64,000 nt of DNA from Aristolochia californica (lineage: Eukaryota > Streptophyta > Magnoliopsida > Piperales > Aristolochiaceae). The notes under the pieces are model-generated. The model saw only the letters and a program-made list of their open reading frames with translations, had not been told where the DNA came from and did not search any database. A program made the position numbers and the translations under genes. Location: contig JARWKL010000002.1 in NCBI GenBank assembly GCA_029961685.1, positions 32,952,908 to 33,016,907 of the forward strand, in the 5' to 3' direction. Each line of letters starts with the position of its first letter. Position 1 is the first letter of the stretch. Below, piece by piece: positions 62,599 through 64,000 of the stretch.

Positions 62599-63390
62599 GT
62601 CTACTTTCCAAATAAAACCTATTTGTTCCAATCTAAGTTATCTATAGAGAGATGTCGATATTTGAATAAGAGAAGAGCATATTGTAAAAAGGTTCGAGCA
62701 GCAGCAGATATCTTTTGATTCCGAGGTATGTTTTGCTATCAAGAGCTAGACTTTATATAGAGAAATATATATATAAAGAAATATATATATAAAGAAATAT
62801 CTATAAGTCTATTCTTTTACCTATTCGACCAATATTTTATCTGAGTTATCTACAAAGAGAAATCTATATTTGAAGCAGAAAAGGTCAGATTGAAAAAGAG
62901 GTTCGAGCTGCAGCAGAAAGCTTCAAATTCCGAGGTATTTTAAGCTATCAAGAAAGAGACTTTATATAGATAATTATATATAAAGATAAAGGTATGTAAG
63001 TCTATTTTCTGAAATATTCAACCAATTCTCGGTATGATTTTTTTATAAGGAGATATTGACCTTGGAAGAGTCAATGGTCGTTCTAGAAAAACAAGAGAAA
63101 CGGAACTTAGTTTGGCCAGATGACAGAGACCGAACCCTATCAGATTATTTATCTTCTGATAATTTTATTTTATGAAGAGATGTTAAACTTGTATGAAATT
63201 TATTTAAGTCTACTTTTAGAAGGAAAAAATTTCATGTCAATATAATCTTTATTGAAAGATATATTCGATTTGGAAGAATCAAAGGTCATGTCGGTATTCT
63301 GTTGTATTGAAAAAACCAAATTTATGCCAATTGTTTTGCGTCACTTTTTGAGTTGATCAAGAAAATATCTCACTTCTCCCTGGTTTCAGG
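62599..63390 (+). repeat. Q interior: four diverged units of 193-208 bp
   Basis: GTCTAC or GTCTAT anchors lie at 62599, 62807, 63000 and 63208, parallel to P. The second unit has an extra 18-bp duplication (ATATATATAAAGAAAT). Confidence 0.75.
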
Positions 63391-63776
63391 GCTTATTTAT
63401 AAATCTCTGTTATTTGGGTTTATTGCTACATCTATGATATTTGGTTCAAGTTGGGATCATTACCATTACCTCCCAGCTTGAAGGGGAGAAGTAGAAGAAG
63501 AACAAGAAAAAGGTATTTTATTCCTTATGTTGTGGATAAGTTTATGTGACCAAAATATTCAAGAAAGGGGGAGCACAAAAGATGTAGCTTGTGCATCAAA
63601 GAAGAAATTTTTATATTGGATTATTTCATGGGTTCTTTGACAAAGTTTACTATTTGGTTCGTGTTATATGTCTTAGAAGATGGTCGTGTTATATTCAGTT
63701 GCAGCTATTATGTCTCTTTGGGGACATTATTATTGAATAAGAGGTGGCCTCATGTCATCATTTATTTTACCCCATC

Positions 63777-63930
63777 AAAAAGATCAAAATTTTTTGTAGT
63801 TGGGAGTCCATGACGGAGGAACTTCATCCCCATCAAAAAGATCAAAATTATTTGTGGTTGGAAATCCATGACGGAGGAACTTCATCCCCGTCAAAAAGAT
63901 CAAAATTATTTGTGGTTGGAAGTCCATGAT
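63777..63930 (+). repeat. 58-bp tandem array in Q
   Basis: Units at 63777, 63835 and 63893 (last partial), the same sequence as in P with a few changes. Confidence 0.9.
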
Positions 63931-63959
63931 GGAGGAGCTTATGATTGCATCTACGTTAT

Positions 63960-63983
63960 CCCCCCCCCCCCCCCCCCCCCCCC
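63960..63983 (+). repeat. Poly-C run of 24 in Q
   Basis: Pure C, followed by CCACC repeats up to the window end. Confidence 0.75.
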
Positions 63984-64000
63984 ACCACCACCCCCATGTA

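Larger units (their letters stand above)
61960..64000 (+). mobile_element. Q: non-autonomous copia-1 element, cut by the window end
   Basis: 5' LTR 61960-62401, PBS, and an interior like that of P. It lies in K close to the protease end. The 3' LTR is outside the window. Confidence 0.88.

Noticed and set aside
1..64000. A bacterial or phage-like defence or CRISPR system
   Set aside because: There are no spaced identical repeats with unique spacers, no operon structure, and every recognisable protein is of plant retrotransposon or plant host type.

Overview
This window looks like repeat-rich nuclear DNA of a flowering plant, probably a eudicot. It is AT-rich, has no intact host gene, and is packed with LTR retrotransposons whose primer-binding sites (PBS) match plant initiator tRNA-Met (TGGTATCAGAGC type). 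The species cannot be told from the sequence. No rRNA, tRNA gene or CRISPR array was seen.

Layout. 1-4875: AT-rich DNA with short tandem repeats, a poly-C run, a probable tRNA-derived SINE near 2.5 kb and a copia LTR. 4876-27785: a decayed SIRE/Maximus-like Ty1/copia element 'S' (minus strand). It was opened by copia R (6556-12964, TSD aaact), which was opened by a miniature LTR element (TRIM, 82-bp LTRs, TSD acttg), which was opened by G1-a (6910-10915, TSD ttatg). G1-a carries pieces of host genes: a kinesin-light-chain-related TPR protein, a BRCT protein and a PRMT3-like arginine methyltransferase. S was also opened by Ty3/gypsy A2 (17073-27677), which contains gypsy A3 (21099-26627, TSD ggggg).

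28.5-43.4 kb: copia C3 (plus strand), opened by a coding-less copia E (28.8-32.0 kb, itself hit by a solo LTR) and by copia C2 (33486-43006, TSD actca). C2 was split by gypsy A1 (37174-40813) inside its protease. 43.4-55.6 kb: a gypsy H' LTR and G1-type ends, opened by G1-b (44645-55189). G1-b contains a gypsy/TRIM chimera H (45565-53919, TSD cagcc), which contains gypsy A4 (48431-53558, TSD gaaga). 55.6-64 kb: a gypsy A5 end, then gypsy K (minus strand), opened by two coding-less copia-1 copies, P (58644-61405, TSD atatc) and Q (from 61960, running off the window).

How the parts relate. Every gag and pol frame seen here carries stops, frameshifts, deletions or insertions, so local copies are probably immobile or depend on enzymes made elsewhere. 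G1 and copia-1 retain LTR, PBS and polypurine tract (PPT) but no pol core, as expected of non-autonomous elements. The most unusual features are the multi-gene cargo in G1-a, two TRIM-gypsy chimeras (one with a matching duplication and a natural empty site), a stem with paired changes just after the TRIM PBS, gag frames that appear to begin inside the LTR and read through the PBS, and a reverse-transcriptase-inactivating change shared by two separately inserted gypsy copies. Element names (S, R, G1, A1-A5, H, K, P, Q, C2, C3, E) are labels for this window only.
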